Assembly (NCBI RefSeq): GCF_025060895.1
Contig: NZ_JANZKV010000194.1
Location: forward strand, 1-38,486
Source: Stieleria sedimenti
GTDB taxonomy: Bacteria; Planctomycetota; Planctomycetia; Pirellulales; Pirellulaceae
Direction: 5' to 3'
Length of the DNA: 38,486 nt
Part shown: piece by piece, positions 8,689-17,501 of the stretch
Numbering within the stretch: the stretch's first letter is position 1
Layout of the letters: every line of letters begins with the position of its first letter
Notes under the pieces: model-generated
Database searches by the model: none
What the model saw: only the letters and a program-made list of their open reading frames with translations
Told to the model about the DNA's origin: nothing
Translations under genes and position numbers: made by a program

Positions 8689-11600
8689 CCAGTCGACGAA
8701 AGCGAACAAAACACCACTTGTCGTCGGTATCGGTGCGTCGGCAGGTGGGCTGGAAGCGGTTTGCGAGTTCCTGAAGCATCTCGGCAGGTGCGAGGATCTG
8801 GCGATCGTTCTCGTCTTGCATCATGATGCGGCCAGCGAAACGTTGCTCCGTGAATTGTTGGCTGCGGCGACGGAGATGCCGTTGGTCGAAGTCACCGAAC
8901 GGACGAAACTCCGCCCCGGCTGCGTTTATGTCGCCCCCGCGAAACGCTTTCTGGACGTCACGCACGGCGGCATGGTGCCGGTCGTCCCCGACAGCGATAA
9001 ACCCGACAGCGATAAAAGTCCGCTCACGTCGGTGGACCACTTTTTTCATTCGTTAGCCCAGGATCAAGCCGAGCGAGCCATCGGGATCGTTCTGTCGGGA
9101 ACCGGGAGCGACGGAAGCGTCGGGCTGAAGGCGATCGGTGACGGCGGAGGGCTGACCTTTGCTCAGGACACCACGTCGGCAAAATACGACAGCATGCCGC
9201 GCAACGCCGCCTCGATGGGGGTGGCCGATCACGTGTGTCGTCCGAGTGAGATGGCGGCAGAAGTGAGGCGGTACACGGCTCATCTGTCTCAATACGGCGA
9301 CAAGGAATCTGTCGGTCGCGTCCAAAACCAAATCGCCGAGGCGGTTCCGCGGATCGCAGAGCACCTTTTGGAAGCCACCGGTCATAATTTTCAGCATTAC
9401 AAAATCTCCATGCTGATGCGTCGTATCCTGCGACGGATGCACGTTTTGAAGATTGCAACGGCCGGTGAATACCTGTTCCACGTGCAAAAGAGTGACGAGG
9501 AAACCCGCGCGCTCTTTCGCGAACTATTGATCGGCGTGACCGCGTTTTTTCGAGACCCCGAAGCGTTCAACGCGATTGCCACGACGGTCCTGCCGAAAAT
9601 CTTCGAGGGCAGAAGTCCCGATGACGTCGTCCGCATCTGGGTCGCCGGATGCAGTACCGGTGAAGAAGCCTATTCGTTGGCCATTCTCTGTCGCGAGCAG
9701 GTCGACGAAATGGAGAATCCACCAGAAATCAGGATTTTTGCGACCGATATCGACGATCGGGCGTTGCAGATCGCACGGGCGGGATCGTATCCGACCGGAA
9801 TTGAAGATCACGTCAGCACGGCGCGTTTGAAACGGTTTTTCATCAAACGCGGCAAGCGATACCAAGTCACTCAAGAGATCCGCGAACTCGTGCTCTTTTC
9901 CAAGCACAATCTGATCAGTGACCCACCGTTCTCGCGACAGGACCTGATTTCGTGTCGCAATTTGCTCATCTACTTGGGCGAACATTTACAAGAGAAATTG
10001 ATTCCGCTGTTTCACTACGCCACGCGACCGGCGGGATTCCTCTTTCTCGGCCCCAGCGAAACTGTTTCGACTCACGGCGAACTCTTCAAGCCGTTCGACA
10101 CCAAGTGCCGCATCTCACAACGCAAAGGCACTGCGACGGGATCGATCAGTGCGCTGGTGACACGCCACGGGGAGGTCAAGCCGGTTTACGGCGGTGAAAC
10201 ACAATCCGATACGACGATCGATTTGAACGTCATCCGCCAACGCATCTTGCTGGACGAGTTCACGCCCAAGGCCGTCGTGATCGACCAGGCCGGAACCGTC
10301 TTGAACGCCTCCGACGGCATCTCGAAGTATCTGGAAGTCTCCGGCGGAGATTTTCACAACAACATCATCAAAATGGCCATGCCCAGTTTGAGGATCGGAT
10401 TGCGAGCCGCCCTCAACGAGGCGAAGAAGTTGCGTCGACGTGTAACGCACGACAATCTTTCGATCCGTGATGATGATCTGATGCAACGGGTCATGTTGAC
10501 CGTGCAACCGATGCCCCAGTTGGGAGAAGACGACGAGTTGTTCATGGTCGTGTTTCACGACGTCGGCGAACCGATGCGGCGTGAAGAATTCGATCAGCCA
10601 GCGGACGCCATCTCCACCGGCGATCAAGACGCCGATACCATCATCGCCCAATTGGAACGTGAACTCGAATCGACCCGAAGCGATCTGGAACGGACGCTCC
10701 AAGATATGGAGGCGGCCAACGAAGAGCTGAAATCGTCCAACGAAGAACTGTTGTCGATGAATGAAGAGCTTCAATCGGCCAACGAGGAGTTGGAAACGTC
10801 CAAGGAGGAGATCCGAGCCGGTAGTGAGGCCGTGGCACGCGCCCACGCCGACCTGGAGAACCTGTTGCGAAGCACCCAGATCGCAACCGTGTTTCTCGAT
10901 AGCGATCGACGGATTCGAAGCTTCACCCCGGCGATTGCGGAAATCTACTCATTGATCCCCACGGACGTCGGCAGACCGCTGGAGCATTTTGTCCCCCGTG
11001 TCCGCGACATGCCGCCGCTACCCGCCATGGCAACCGTTGACTCAACCGGTGTCATTGAAGACACGATCGTTGCCGAGTCCGGGAAATCCTACATTCGTCG
11101 CATTTCGCCGTACCGATCCCACCCCGGTGAAACCGATGGCATCGTCGTGACTTTCGTCGATGTCTCCGAGCTTGTCGAGCGTGAGGCCGTTTTGGCATCG
11201 CTGATGAGCTCCACCGCTGAAGGCATCTATGGCATCGATCTCGATGGCAGGTGCACGTTTGCGAACGCCGCCTGTGCCAAGTTGCTCGGCTATCAAAGCG
11301 CGGATGAGTTTCTCGGGCAGTCCATGCACGAAATGATCCACCACTCGCGTCGCGATGGTTCAACGTACCCTGTCGAGGAATGCCAAATCTCGCGGGCCTT
11401 TCGCAGCGGTAAACGGGTGCACGTCGATGACGAACGCTTCTGGCGCGCCGATGGATCGTCGTTTGATGTGGAGTATTGGTCGCATCCGCAGATTCGAGAT
11501 GGGCAATTGGTAGGCTGTGTCGTCACGTTTGTTGATATCACCGAACGTCGTGACGCCGAAACCGCACTGGCCGATGCCAAGGATCGGCTCGAGTTGTCGT

Positions 11601-13936
11601 TGGAAATCGCTGACGTCGCTCCCTGGAGTTGGAGCATGCGCTCCGGAGATCCGATCAGCAATCCGATCCTGAACCGGCTGTTCGGTTTCGACGAAAACGA
11701 GACGCCCACGCTCGATGAGTTCCTCGCACGTATCGATCCATCCGCTCGAGAGCACATCACATCGTCGATCCAACGCGCGATTGCCACGGGTGAAATCTAT
11801 GACGAGGAGTATCCTATCCGTTGGCCCAGCGGGGAGGTGCGTCACCTTCGCGCACGGGGCCGCGTCCGCATGTCACCAGATGGCGTCGCTGAGGATTTTT
11901 TTGGTGTCGTCGTCGATATCACCGAGCGAAAGCGTCGCGAACTGGACCTTGCCGACCGCGAAGCGCACCTCCGTCGCGTCATCAACAACCAATTGGGCTT
12001 GGTCGGTGTGATCGACCGCGGGGGACTGTTGCGAGAAATTGATGACGGCTCGTTGGAAATCGCTCGGGCTCGACGAGAGGATGTGATCGGCAAGCCCTTT
12101 GCCGAAGCACCCTGGTGGAACTACGACCCGGCAGTGGTTGAACAGACGCGAGAGGCCATGGCCCGGGCCTTTGCCGGGGAAGTCGTCCGGTATGACGTGT
12201 CACTGTTCGCTCACGGCGACGACGGAGTGATGATCGATTTCATGATCGCGCCGACCTTTGACGCCGACGGAAATGTCGAATTTCTGGTTCCATCCGGTGT
12301 CGACATTCGCGAACGCGTCAAGATCGAGAAAGAACAACGGTCGGTGACTCGCCGGATGGAGATGGCGTTGCGTGCCGGCGGGATGGCGGCGTGGGAATGG
12401 ACGCCGACGAAAAGCATCTGGACGCCGGAGTTGTACGAGCTGCTCGGCATCGAAGCGGACCAAGAAGCATGTCCCGATCTGTTCTTCTCCCTGGTGCATC
12501 CCGACGACGTCGAATCGCTCAAACTGGCCTGGCAAAAGTCGATCCAGGGCTCGGAAACCTACGACAGCGAGTTCCGCATCGTTCGCCCCGACGGGGAAGT
12601 TCGCTGGATAAACGGACTCGGCGAAGTCGTTCGTGACCAGGGGAAAACGATCCAGATGTACGGCGTCAACTGGGATTCGACCGAGGAGCACTTGCAGGCC
12701 GAGGCACTCCGCGAGAGTGAACGCCGAGCCCATCAAGCCAGTGCGTCAAAAAGTGAGTTCCTGGCGAATATGTCGCACGAGATCCGTACGCCGATGACCG
12801 CCATCTTGGGGTATGCCGAATTGTTGAAAGAGCTGGTCGATCAGGAGGAGTCACTGCAATACTTGCAGACCATTCGACGCAACGGAGATTACCTGCTGGA
12901 AATCATCAACGACATCCTGGACCTCTCCAAAATTGAAGCCGGGAAACTGGAGGTCCAGCAAGACGCTTTCGAACCCGGCCGATTGATCGAAGATGTCAGA
13001 AGCATTATGGAAGTCCGCGCGAAAGAGGGCGGCCTAATGTTGGGAATCGAGTATGACGGCAAACTGCCCAAAGTGATCCGATCGGATGCAAAACGGCTCA
13101 AACAGATTCTTATCAATCTCGTCGGCAACGCGATCAAGTTTACCACGCATGGCCGAGTCAACGTTCGCATTCGGTTCGATCTTTCATCGCAGCAAATGCA
13201 GTTCGACGTGATCGATACGGGAATCGGCATTTCAGATGAGCAAATGTCGCAACTGTTCAAACCGTTTTCACAGGGCGATGCCAGCGTCACACGTCACTTC
13301 GGGGGCACCGGCCTGGGCCTTGCCATCAGTCAGCGGCTGGCCGAGATGCTCGGTGGCACGATCACCGCCAGCAGTACCGAAGGTGTCGGCAGTACCTTCA
13401 CGCTGCGAATCGCAACCGGCGACGTCTCTCCATCGGATCTGATTCGCTACGTCGAACCTCGTCCAGCCGGCGGTTCCGAATCGATGCTTGAGGGTTCAGA
13501 GCCAGGCAAACTTTCCTGCCATGTGCTCGTCGTCGATGACCGCCAAGACATCCGCTATCTGAGCAAGCACATCCTCACCAATGCCGGCGCGACGGTGGAT
13601 GAGTGCGAGGACGGGTTGCTCGCGGTCGAGCATCTCACCGCGTGCTTGAAGACCGGCGACTGTCCCGATCTAATCTTGCTCGACATGCAGATGCCCAATT
13701 TAGACGGCTACTCGACCTCCAAAAAACTGCGCGAAATCGGGTACCGTGGTCCGATCATCGCTTTGACGGCCGATGCCATGCAAGGTGACATGAACCGATG
13801 CTTGGAGGCGGGCTGCAACGACTATCTCTCCAAACCCATCGACGCAAGAAAGATGCTCAGGGTCGTACGTGAGGCGACGTCAGGTGACGCGCCGTCAGAG
13901 CGCCCGCACGACCCATCACCGTTGAAAGGTTTCTAA
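8681..13936 (+). CDS. CheB-CheR-multi-PAS hybrid sensor histidine kinase with C-terminal receiver
   Basis: About 1,751 residues from the ATG at 8681; a GTG at 8654 is possible but precedes a poor sequence. Domains in order: CheB methylesterase ~10-195 with the expected triad (Ser20 in GASAGG, His47, Asp144 in GTGSDG); CheR methyltransferase ~215-490 (VTAFFRDPEAF, SAM site GCSTGEEAYS ~325); PAS ~520-640; a Glu-rich coiled coil ~650-720 (NEELKSSNEELLSMNEEL); five further PAS/PAC units ~725-1350; HisKA with phospho-acceptor His1366 (NMSHEIRTPM); HATPase_c with N box (NLVGNAIKF), DTGIGIS and GGTGLGLAIS; receiver ~1612-1735 with Asp1668 (LLDMQMP) and LSKP. It has no membrane segment, so it should be cytosolic. 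CheB here lacks its usual N-terminal receiver, as in other CheB/CheR/kinase fusions. All catalytic residues are present. No chemoreceptor or CheA gene lies nearby, so the methylation target and output partner are unknown. Confidence 0.95.
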   Translation: MTSQSTKANKTPLVVGIGASAGGLEAVCEFLKHLGRCEDLAIVLVLHHDAASETLLRELLAAATEMPLVEVTERTKLRPGCVYVAPAKRFLDVTHGGMVPVVPDSDKPDSDKSPLTSVDHFFHSLAQDQAERAIGIVLSGTGSDGSVGLKAIGDGGGLTFAQDTTSAKYDSMPRNAASMGVADHVCRPSEMAAEVRRYTAHLSQYGDKESVGRVQNQIAEAVPRIAEHLLEATGHNFQHYKISMLMRRILRRMHVLKIATAGEYLFHVQKSDEETRALFRELLIGVTAFFRDPEAFNAIATTVLPKIFEGRSPDDVVRIWVAGCSTGEEAYSLAILCREQVDEMENPPEIRIFATDIDDRALQIARAGSYPTGIEDHVSTARLKRFFIKRGKRYQVTQEIRELVLFSKHNLISDPPFSRQDLISCRNLLIYLGEHLQEKLIPLFHYATRPAGFLFLGPSETVSTHGELFKPFDTKCRISQRKGTATGSISALVTRHGEVKPVYGGETQSDTTIDLNVIRQRILLDEFTPKAVVIDQAGTVLNASDGISKYLEVSGGDFHNNIIKMAMPSLRIGLRAALNEAKKLRRRVTHDNLSIRDDDLMQRVMLTVQPMPQLGEDDELFMVVFHDVGEPMRREEFDQPADAISTGDQDADTIIAQLERELESTRSDLERTLQDMEAANEELKSSNEELLSMNEELQSANEELETSKEEIRAGSEAVARAHADLENLLRSTQIATVFLDSDRRIRSFTPAIAEIYSLIPTDVGRPLEHFVPRVRDMPPLPAMATVDSTGVIEDTIVAESGKSYIRRISPYRSHPGETDGIVVTFVDVSELVEREAVLASLMSSTAEGIYGIDLDGRCTFANAACAKLLGYQSADEFLGQSMHEMIHHSRRDGSTYPVEECQISRAFRSGKRVHVDDERFWRADGSSFDVEYWSHPQIRDGQLVGCVVTFVDITERRDAETALADAKDRLELSLEIADVAPWSWSMRSGDPISNPILNRLFGFDENETPTLDEFLARIDPSAREHITSSIQRAIATGEIYDEEYPIRWPSGEVRHLRARGRVRMSPDGVAEDFFGVVVDITERKRRELDLADREAHLRRVINNQLGLVGVIDRGGLLREIDDGSLEIARARREDVIGKPFAEAPWWNYDPAVVEQTREAMARAFAGEVVRYDVSLFAHGDDGVMIDFMIAPTFDADGNVEFLVPSGVDIRERVKIEKEQRSVTRRMEMALRAGGMAAWEWTPTKSIWTPELYELLGIEADQEACPDLFFSLVHPDDVESLKLAWQKSIQGSETYDSEFRIVRPDGEVRWINGLGEVVRDQGKTIQMYGVNWDSTEEHLQAEALRESERRAHQASASKSEFLANMSHEIRTPMTAILGYAELLKELVDQEESLQYLQTIRRNGDYLLEIINDILDLSKIEAGKLEVQQDAFEPGRLIEDVRSIMEVRAKEGGLMLGIEYDGKLPKVIRSDAKRLKQILINLVGNAIKFTTHGRVNVRIRFDLSSQQMQFDVIDTGIGISDEQMSQLFKPFSQGDASVTRHFGGTGLGLAISQRLAEMLGGTITASSTEGVGSTFTLRIATGDVSPSDLIRYVEPRPAGGSESMLEGSEPGKLSCHVLVVDDRQDIRYLSKHILTNAGATVDECEDGLLAVEHLTACLKTGDCPDLILLDMQMPNLDGYSTSKKLREIGYRGPIIALTADAMQGDMNRCLEAGCNDYLSKPIDARKMLRVVREATSGDAPSERPHDPSPLKGF
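8987..9016 (+). repeat. Perfect 15-bp tandem duplication inside the CheB domain
   Basis: CCCGACAGCGATAAA occurs twice back to back (8987-9001 and 9002-9016). It is in frame and encodes PDSDK twice at residues ~103-112 of the kinase, in an acidic surface loop between the methylesterase Ser and Asp motifs. Confidence 0.95.
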
Positions 13937-14404
13937 GGATGTCGGTCCAGTGGTTTTTAACATGCTTTCGGCGTCAGCCAATCGGATGTCGTCACCCGTA
14001 ACGATCAACAGTCGCGCCCCGTTGCGAACCTTGGTCTGGTAGCTCTCGGCGACTCGATCGTCAACGCCCCAGCTTTCGACCGCGCCGAGCAGCCCACCGC
14101 CGACGGCCCCGGCCGCGATCCCAAAAATGGGTCCGGCCACAATCAGTGGACCCATCAACGTCATCGAGCCAAGCGCGGCGCCAAGTGTACCGCCTGCCAG
14201 GGTCGCCCCTGTTGCCGTTGTTTCACTCGACGGCGATGCCGGCGTCGTGTCTTCGGCCGCATTAAGCTCGGACAAACCCTCGTCGTCGGCATGCTTGACG
14301 ATTGAAACTTCGTCTGCTGTGAAATGAGCCTTGTCGAGAACTTCGATTGCGGTTCGGAAGTCTCGTTCGCTATTAAATTCGGCGATGAGGCAATTCTGGG
14401 ACAT
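13916..14404 (-). CDS. General stress protein 17M-like protein with Gly-rich hydrophobic segment
   Basis: 162 residues. The N-terminal ~45 residues (CLIAEFNSERDFRTAIEVL) and the C-terminal part (NGARLLIVTGDD...ADAESML) form the small alpha/beta unit of GSP17M/DUF1269-type stress proteins. Between them a glycine-rich hydrophobic stretch (~66-112, GGTLGAALGSMTLMGP...GAVGGGLLGA) resembles a glycine-zipper membrane hairpin. In this family the folded part is thought to sense or respond to stress at the membrane; the biochemical role is not established. The last 21 bp overlap tail to tail with the hybrid kinase gene, so no terminator fits between them. The ATG at 14404 is the only sensible start. 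The next gene on the same strand is 73 bp upstream. Confidence 0.75.
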   Translation of the reverse strand: MSQNCLIAEFNSERDFRTAIEVLDKAHFTADEVSIVKHADDEGLSELNAAEDTTPASPSSETTATGATLAGGTLGAALGSMTLMGPLIVAGPIFGIAAGAVGGGLLGAVESWGVDDRVAESYQTKVRNGARLLIVTGDDIRLADAESMLKTTGPTSLETFQR

Positions 14405-14477
14405 GGTTGGGTTTCTCTTGGTTTGACGCTTGGAAGGTATAGTTGGCGGATCAGTGATCGGTCGTCATCGATCCAGG

Positions 14478-15629
14478 TTACTGATTCAATGCCATGCGCT
14501 CGACTTGCACGGTGTCGTTGCCGATGGTCATTTGTCGGGCGATAAGCACCGACCGATCCTTCACCTTGATCGCCGGCCCGGTGACGGTCACCTCGCTGCC
14601 GGATTTCACGTCCATTTTCAATCGATCTTTGGGACCCAAGTCGACGAGCAGTTTCTTGCCTTGGTCGGTTTTCAGTTTCGCAAGCTGGTGCGTCTTGCCA
14701 CGAATCTTCGCCGTCATCATGTCATCGACCGTCCCGGTGAATTCTCGGCCGCTGCGGTCGATCGTCTGTTGCTGACCCTCGCGGGTCGCCGTGCTGGCCA
14801 TGAGAATGGATTTGTCGCCGACCTTGAACATGGCGCCTTTGACTTCAATCTCCTCGCCCTGTTTCACTTTCGCGTCAAACTGATCGGCCGGCCCCAGGTC
14901 AACCAGCAGGTTGCCACCCTGATTGCTCTCGCCGATCGCTGCGACGAGGTTCGTCCCCCGAGGCGTCTTGACCTTTTTGATGGATTGGATGACGCCTTGC
15001 CGCTCCACGACACGTGAACTTTTCGTCTTTTGGTCGTTCCGCGATCTCATCTCGCTCTCTCGATCCTGTTCGGAATCGGAGTTCGAGAATGCGACGAAAT
15101 TGTGGAACTCGTAGACACCGTCGCGGTCTTTATCAGCGTATTCGGCGACCGAGTCCATCACGCCATCGGCATCGTAATCGTAGTAAGTGGCGAAGTAGTC
15201 ATAATAACCGTCGTTGTCGTAATCGCCGTAGTCTGAGTAGCCGCTGTCGTAGTAGTCGAAGAACCAATCGTCGTCGTCGTTGTCGCCAAAGAAACCGAAA
15301 CTTGAATGGTTTGAGGCGAGATCGTTGTCACGGTCCGTGCTGGTCAATGCATCCGGCGTGTCGTACAGCTCGTCATCCCAGCGTCCGATCGCCTCATCAG
15401 TCGGGTTGTAATCGTTTCCGTCAAACCATTCGCTGACGTCCCACCACGCATCGTCTTCATAGTACCGGGTGTGATGCCCGAATGGTTCATCGGCCTGGAT
15501 GGTCGGAATTTGACCAGCGATGGGGATCATCGCGCTCAGAGCAGCGGCGAGCACCCATCGTCGTCGGGCACGCGAGTCGTCGGAATCGTTTCGCGGCGTG
15601 TTCGTATTCATGTTCATGTTCATGTTCAT
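14478..15629 (-). CDS. Secreted acidic protein with three DxDxDG calcium-type loops and two OB-like repeats
   Basis: 383 residues, not a family I recognise. A signal peptide lies after an odd N terminus (MNMNMNMN, RARRRWVLAAAL, cleavage near IQA~46). Residues ~55-190 are Asp/Tyr rich and contain three loops of the form DxDxDGxxD/E at 136-144, 151-159 and 166-174, spaced exactly 15 residues apart, as in dockerin/EF-hand or thrombospondin type-3 repeats. Two homologous C-terminal blocks follow (~238-280 and ~324-365), sharing LLVDLGPxD and a later VxGxxxKVxDxSxLxA, probably small beta-barrel domains. AAGG lies 9 nt upstream of the first ATG (15629), but three more ATGs follow at 6-nt steps. Calcium binding is an inference from the loops; the role is unknown. 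Confidence 0.8.
   Translation of the reverse strand: MNMNMNMNTNTPRNDSDDSRARRRWVLAAALSAMIPIAGQIPTIQADEPFGHHTRYYEDDAWWDVSEWFDGNDYNPTDEAIGRWDDELYDTPDALTSTDRDNDLASNHSSFGFFGDNDDDDWFFDYYDSGYSDYGDYDNDGYYDYFATYYDYDADGVMDSVAEYADKDRDGVYEFHNFVAFSNSDSEQDRESEMRSRNDQKTKSSRVVERQGVIQSIKKVKTPRGTNLVAAIGESNQGGNLLVDLGPADQFDAKVKQGEEIEVKGAMFKVGDKSILMASTATREGQQQTIDRSGREFTGTVDDMMTAKIRGKTHQLAKLKTDQGKKLLVDLGPKDRLKMDVKSGSEVTVTGPAIKVKDRSVLIARQMTIGNDTVQVERMALNQ
15609..15629 (-). repeat. Hexanucleotide repeat giving four in-frame start codons
   Basis: On the minus strand ATGAAC is repeated three times and then followed by ATGAAT. This puts possible starts at 15629, 15623, 15617 and 15611, all in the same frame. Slippage would change the number of Met-Asn pairs without shifting the frame. 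Confidence 0.9.
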
Positions 15630-15798
15630 GCTTGTCTACCTTTTGATGGAGTCGCTGAATCGGCGTTCGTCGAAACGACCGCCGCGCGCCCGAGTGACGC
15701 TGTCATGAAGAAGTGTTGCAAGACGCGCGCCAAAAACCGTGACGCAATCAGCCGACAATGAATGTGACCGAGTCGTCGGCCGAAGACCCATTGGGTTG

Positions 15799-16716
15799 CT
15801 AGCCCGCTTCCGGACGCCGGATCTCTTCAACCACTCGTACCGCGTTGCTCTCCGGCTGAATACCGTTCCCAAACCGGACGGCATAGACCTGAGTGGCCTC
15901 GGCGCCCAGTAGAACGATCATTGACGAGTAATAAACCCAGACCAGGATCACCGCGAGTGATGCCGCTGCCGCCCCCAACTCCGCCCCCGGTTCGCTGTAA
16001 GAGAAATAGACCTGCATCGCATAGCGGCCCGCCAGAAACAGCGCCGTCGTGATCGCTGCACCGGCAAACACATTGCGCCACTGCACCACCGCATCGGGCA
16101 TGAACTTGAAGATTGCCGCAAACACGATAAAGACCACCGCGGCCTGGACCAGGTAGTTGATGATCGCAGCCACTCCGCCGTCGACACCCAGGATCGAACC
16201 CAGTTGCTGTCCCGCGGTCGAGAGCACCGAGGAAACGACAATGGAAACCAGTAAAAGAAATCCGAGCGCAAGAATCATTGCCAATGAGATGATTCGTTTG
16301 ATCAAAATCGTCACAATGCTGGAAGTGTCCGGGTCAGGTTTCACCTGCCAGACTCGATTCAGTGAATCTTGCAACGCACCGACGACTCCCGTTGCCCCGA
16401 CGATGATGCCGGCAAAACTGATCAAAGACTTCCACCATGTGCCGCCGGATTCACGGTTGTTTCGCAGGATCTTGGTGATACCCTCCGCTGCCGATTCGTT
16501 GCCGAGCATTTCCGTGGCTTGATCTTCTAACACCGCCTGTGCCCGCTGTTTGGCATTTCCAGATTCATAAGCAAGCGACAATCCGAACGTCAGCACGGTC
16601 AACAACAGGAACAGCAACGGCGGCAGCGCAAAGGCGGTGTAGTAGGCCAATGCCGCTGCCATGGTAGTGCAACGGTCTTTGAGGAATTCGTCGAAGGTTT
16701 GCTTGAGAAAATTCAT
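15799..16716 (-). CDS. YihY/BrkB-family inner-membrane protein
   Basis: 305 residues. The start (FLKQTFDEFLKDRCTTMAAALAYYTAFALPPLL) is the typical YihY/BrkB opening, with the first helix preceded by the conserved region containing AALAYY. Further segments include FAGIIVGATGVVGALQDSLNRVW and LAMILALGFLLL, about six transmembrane helices in total, and the conserved VYYSSMIVLLGAEATQVYA near the C terminus. The length is usual for the family, once misnamed ribonuclease BN; members are thought to be membrane transporters or envelope proteins, and the substrate is uncertain. The gene reads toward the secreted Asp-rich gene 169 bp downstream. It shows no truncation or missing part. Confidence 0.92.
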   Translation of the reverse strand: MNFLKQTFDEFLKDRCTTMAAALAYYTAFALPPLLFLLLTVLTFGLSLAYESGNAKQRAQAVLEDQATEMLGNESAAEGITKILRNNRESGGTWWKSLISFAGIIVGATGVVGALQDSLNRVWQVKPDPDTSSIVTILIKRIISLAMILALGFLLLVSIVVSSVLSTAGQQLGSILGVDGGVAAIINYLVQAAVVFIVFAAIFKFMPDAVVQWRNVFAGAAITTALFLAGRYAMQVYFSYSEPGAELGAAAASLAVILVWVYYSSMIVLLGAEATQVYAVRFGNGIQPESNAVRVVEEIRRPEAG

Positions 16717-16838
16717 CGTCGAGGCGATCGTCGAGGCGCCGGTGCAGAGCCCCTTGTTTCAGTTTTCAGTGATGCGGATCGCTGTTGAGCGGGCAAATTC
16801 CATGCCAGCATTGTTCAACAAAGCGTTCAGCAACAGGT

Positions 16839-17096
16839 TCACTTCGCAATCGTTTCCTTCACCGTTTCCGAGACAGGCTCGCCCGCCATGGGGCTGGCCG
16901 CTCGTGGCGGGCGTTCTGTTTGGTCTGTAAGGTTTATCTGTAAGCTCACGCCCATTCCGCTCAACGTCGACAACACCAAGGCGACCATGCTCCGACAAGC
17001 GCGGTTGATCGCCAGGAACCCGGCTGCTGATGCAACGGCGATCAACATGGACGCTATTCCGCCAAGTGCGGTCAAGTCGCGTCCCGCTTCCTCCAT
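16839..17096 (-). CDS. Possible small membrane protein upstream of the YihY gene
   Basis: From the ATG at 17096 the product is 85 residues (MEEAGRDLTALGGIASMLIA...). It has two hydrophobic stretches (~12-28 and ~36-52) and an acidic/Thr-rich tail ending in ETVKETIAK. A GTG at 17123 would add nine residues. The frame stays open further upstream to 17279, but that part reads like non-coding Arg/Ser-rich sequence. Codon choice within the proposed gene is similar to its neighbours. It lies 122 bp upstream of the YihY gene on the same strand and could be cotranscribed. No clear Shine-Dalgarno is seen. The two-helix layout resembles small holin-like proteins, but I cannot assign a family. Confidence 0.4.
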   Translation of the reverse strand: MEEAGRDLTALGGIASMLIAVASAAGFLAINRACRSMVALVLSTLSGMGVSLQINLTDQTERPPRAASPMAGEPVSETVKETIAK

Positions 17097-17308
17097 CCAG
17101 GTCGGTCTGACCGGATCGGACACGTCGCTGTCTTTTTCAATCGTTCTGTCATTCCGCCGACTAGAACACGTTCGCGATTCATTCTCCGTCCATCGCTGAG
17201 CGACGGACTGGATCGTCGCACCAGTTGTCGAAACGGCACGGCATCTGCACATGTATCGTTTCAACACACTTTTCACCACCCTTCAGCATCGATTCTACGA
17301 CTACGACA

Positions 17309-17494
17309 ATGACCAATAGCAGCAATATCCAAACGGTTCATGGTGTCACGCACCCGATTGTGGCAGGCCCTCCGCTGATCGGAGACGACGGCTCTGCTTC
17401 AATCGAAAGGTATCGTGAAGAAACAGCCAAACGCCTCCAGCGGAGCCGCGAGGCGGCCAATTCCGAGCAATCGTCGGATCGTTCGGAGGATTGA
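17309..17494 (+). CDS. Small hypothetical protein preceding the lipid kinase
   Basis: 61 residues (MTNSSNIQTVHGVTHPIV...), polar, with a charged helical C terminus (IERYREETAKRLQRSREAA) and no cysteine or membrane segment. Its stop (17492-17494) is 7 nt before the preferred ATG of the lipid kinase, and GGAGG at its very end can serve as that gene's ribosome site, so the two look like an operon. The frame is open further upstream to 17225, but the added part is not protein-like. The alternative reading, a longer lipid kinase starting at GTG 17415, would overlap this gene and gives an Arg-rich stretch with no family match. Function unknown. Confidence 0.45.
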   Translation: MTNSSNIQTVHGVTHPIVAGPPLIGDDGSASIERYREETAKRLQRSREAANSEQSSDRSED

Positions 17495-17501
17495 ACAGCG
17501 G

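Noticed and set aside
8419-8709. A 96-codon minus-strand frame between the A2M-like gene and the kinase
   Set aside because: No family signal and it overlaps the kinase start. The plus-strand 35-codon ORF has far better translation signals.
17415-17501. Longer lipid kinase starting at GTG 17415
   Set aside because: The extra residues are Arg-rich and unlike the family, while the alternative frame here gives a plausible small protein ending just before a GGAGG-supported ATG.
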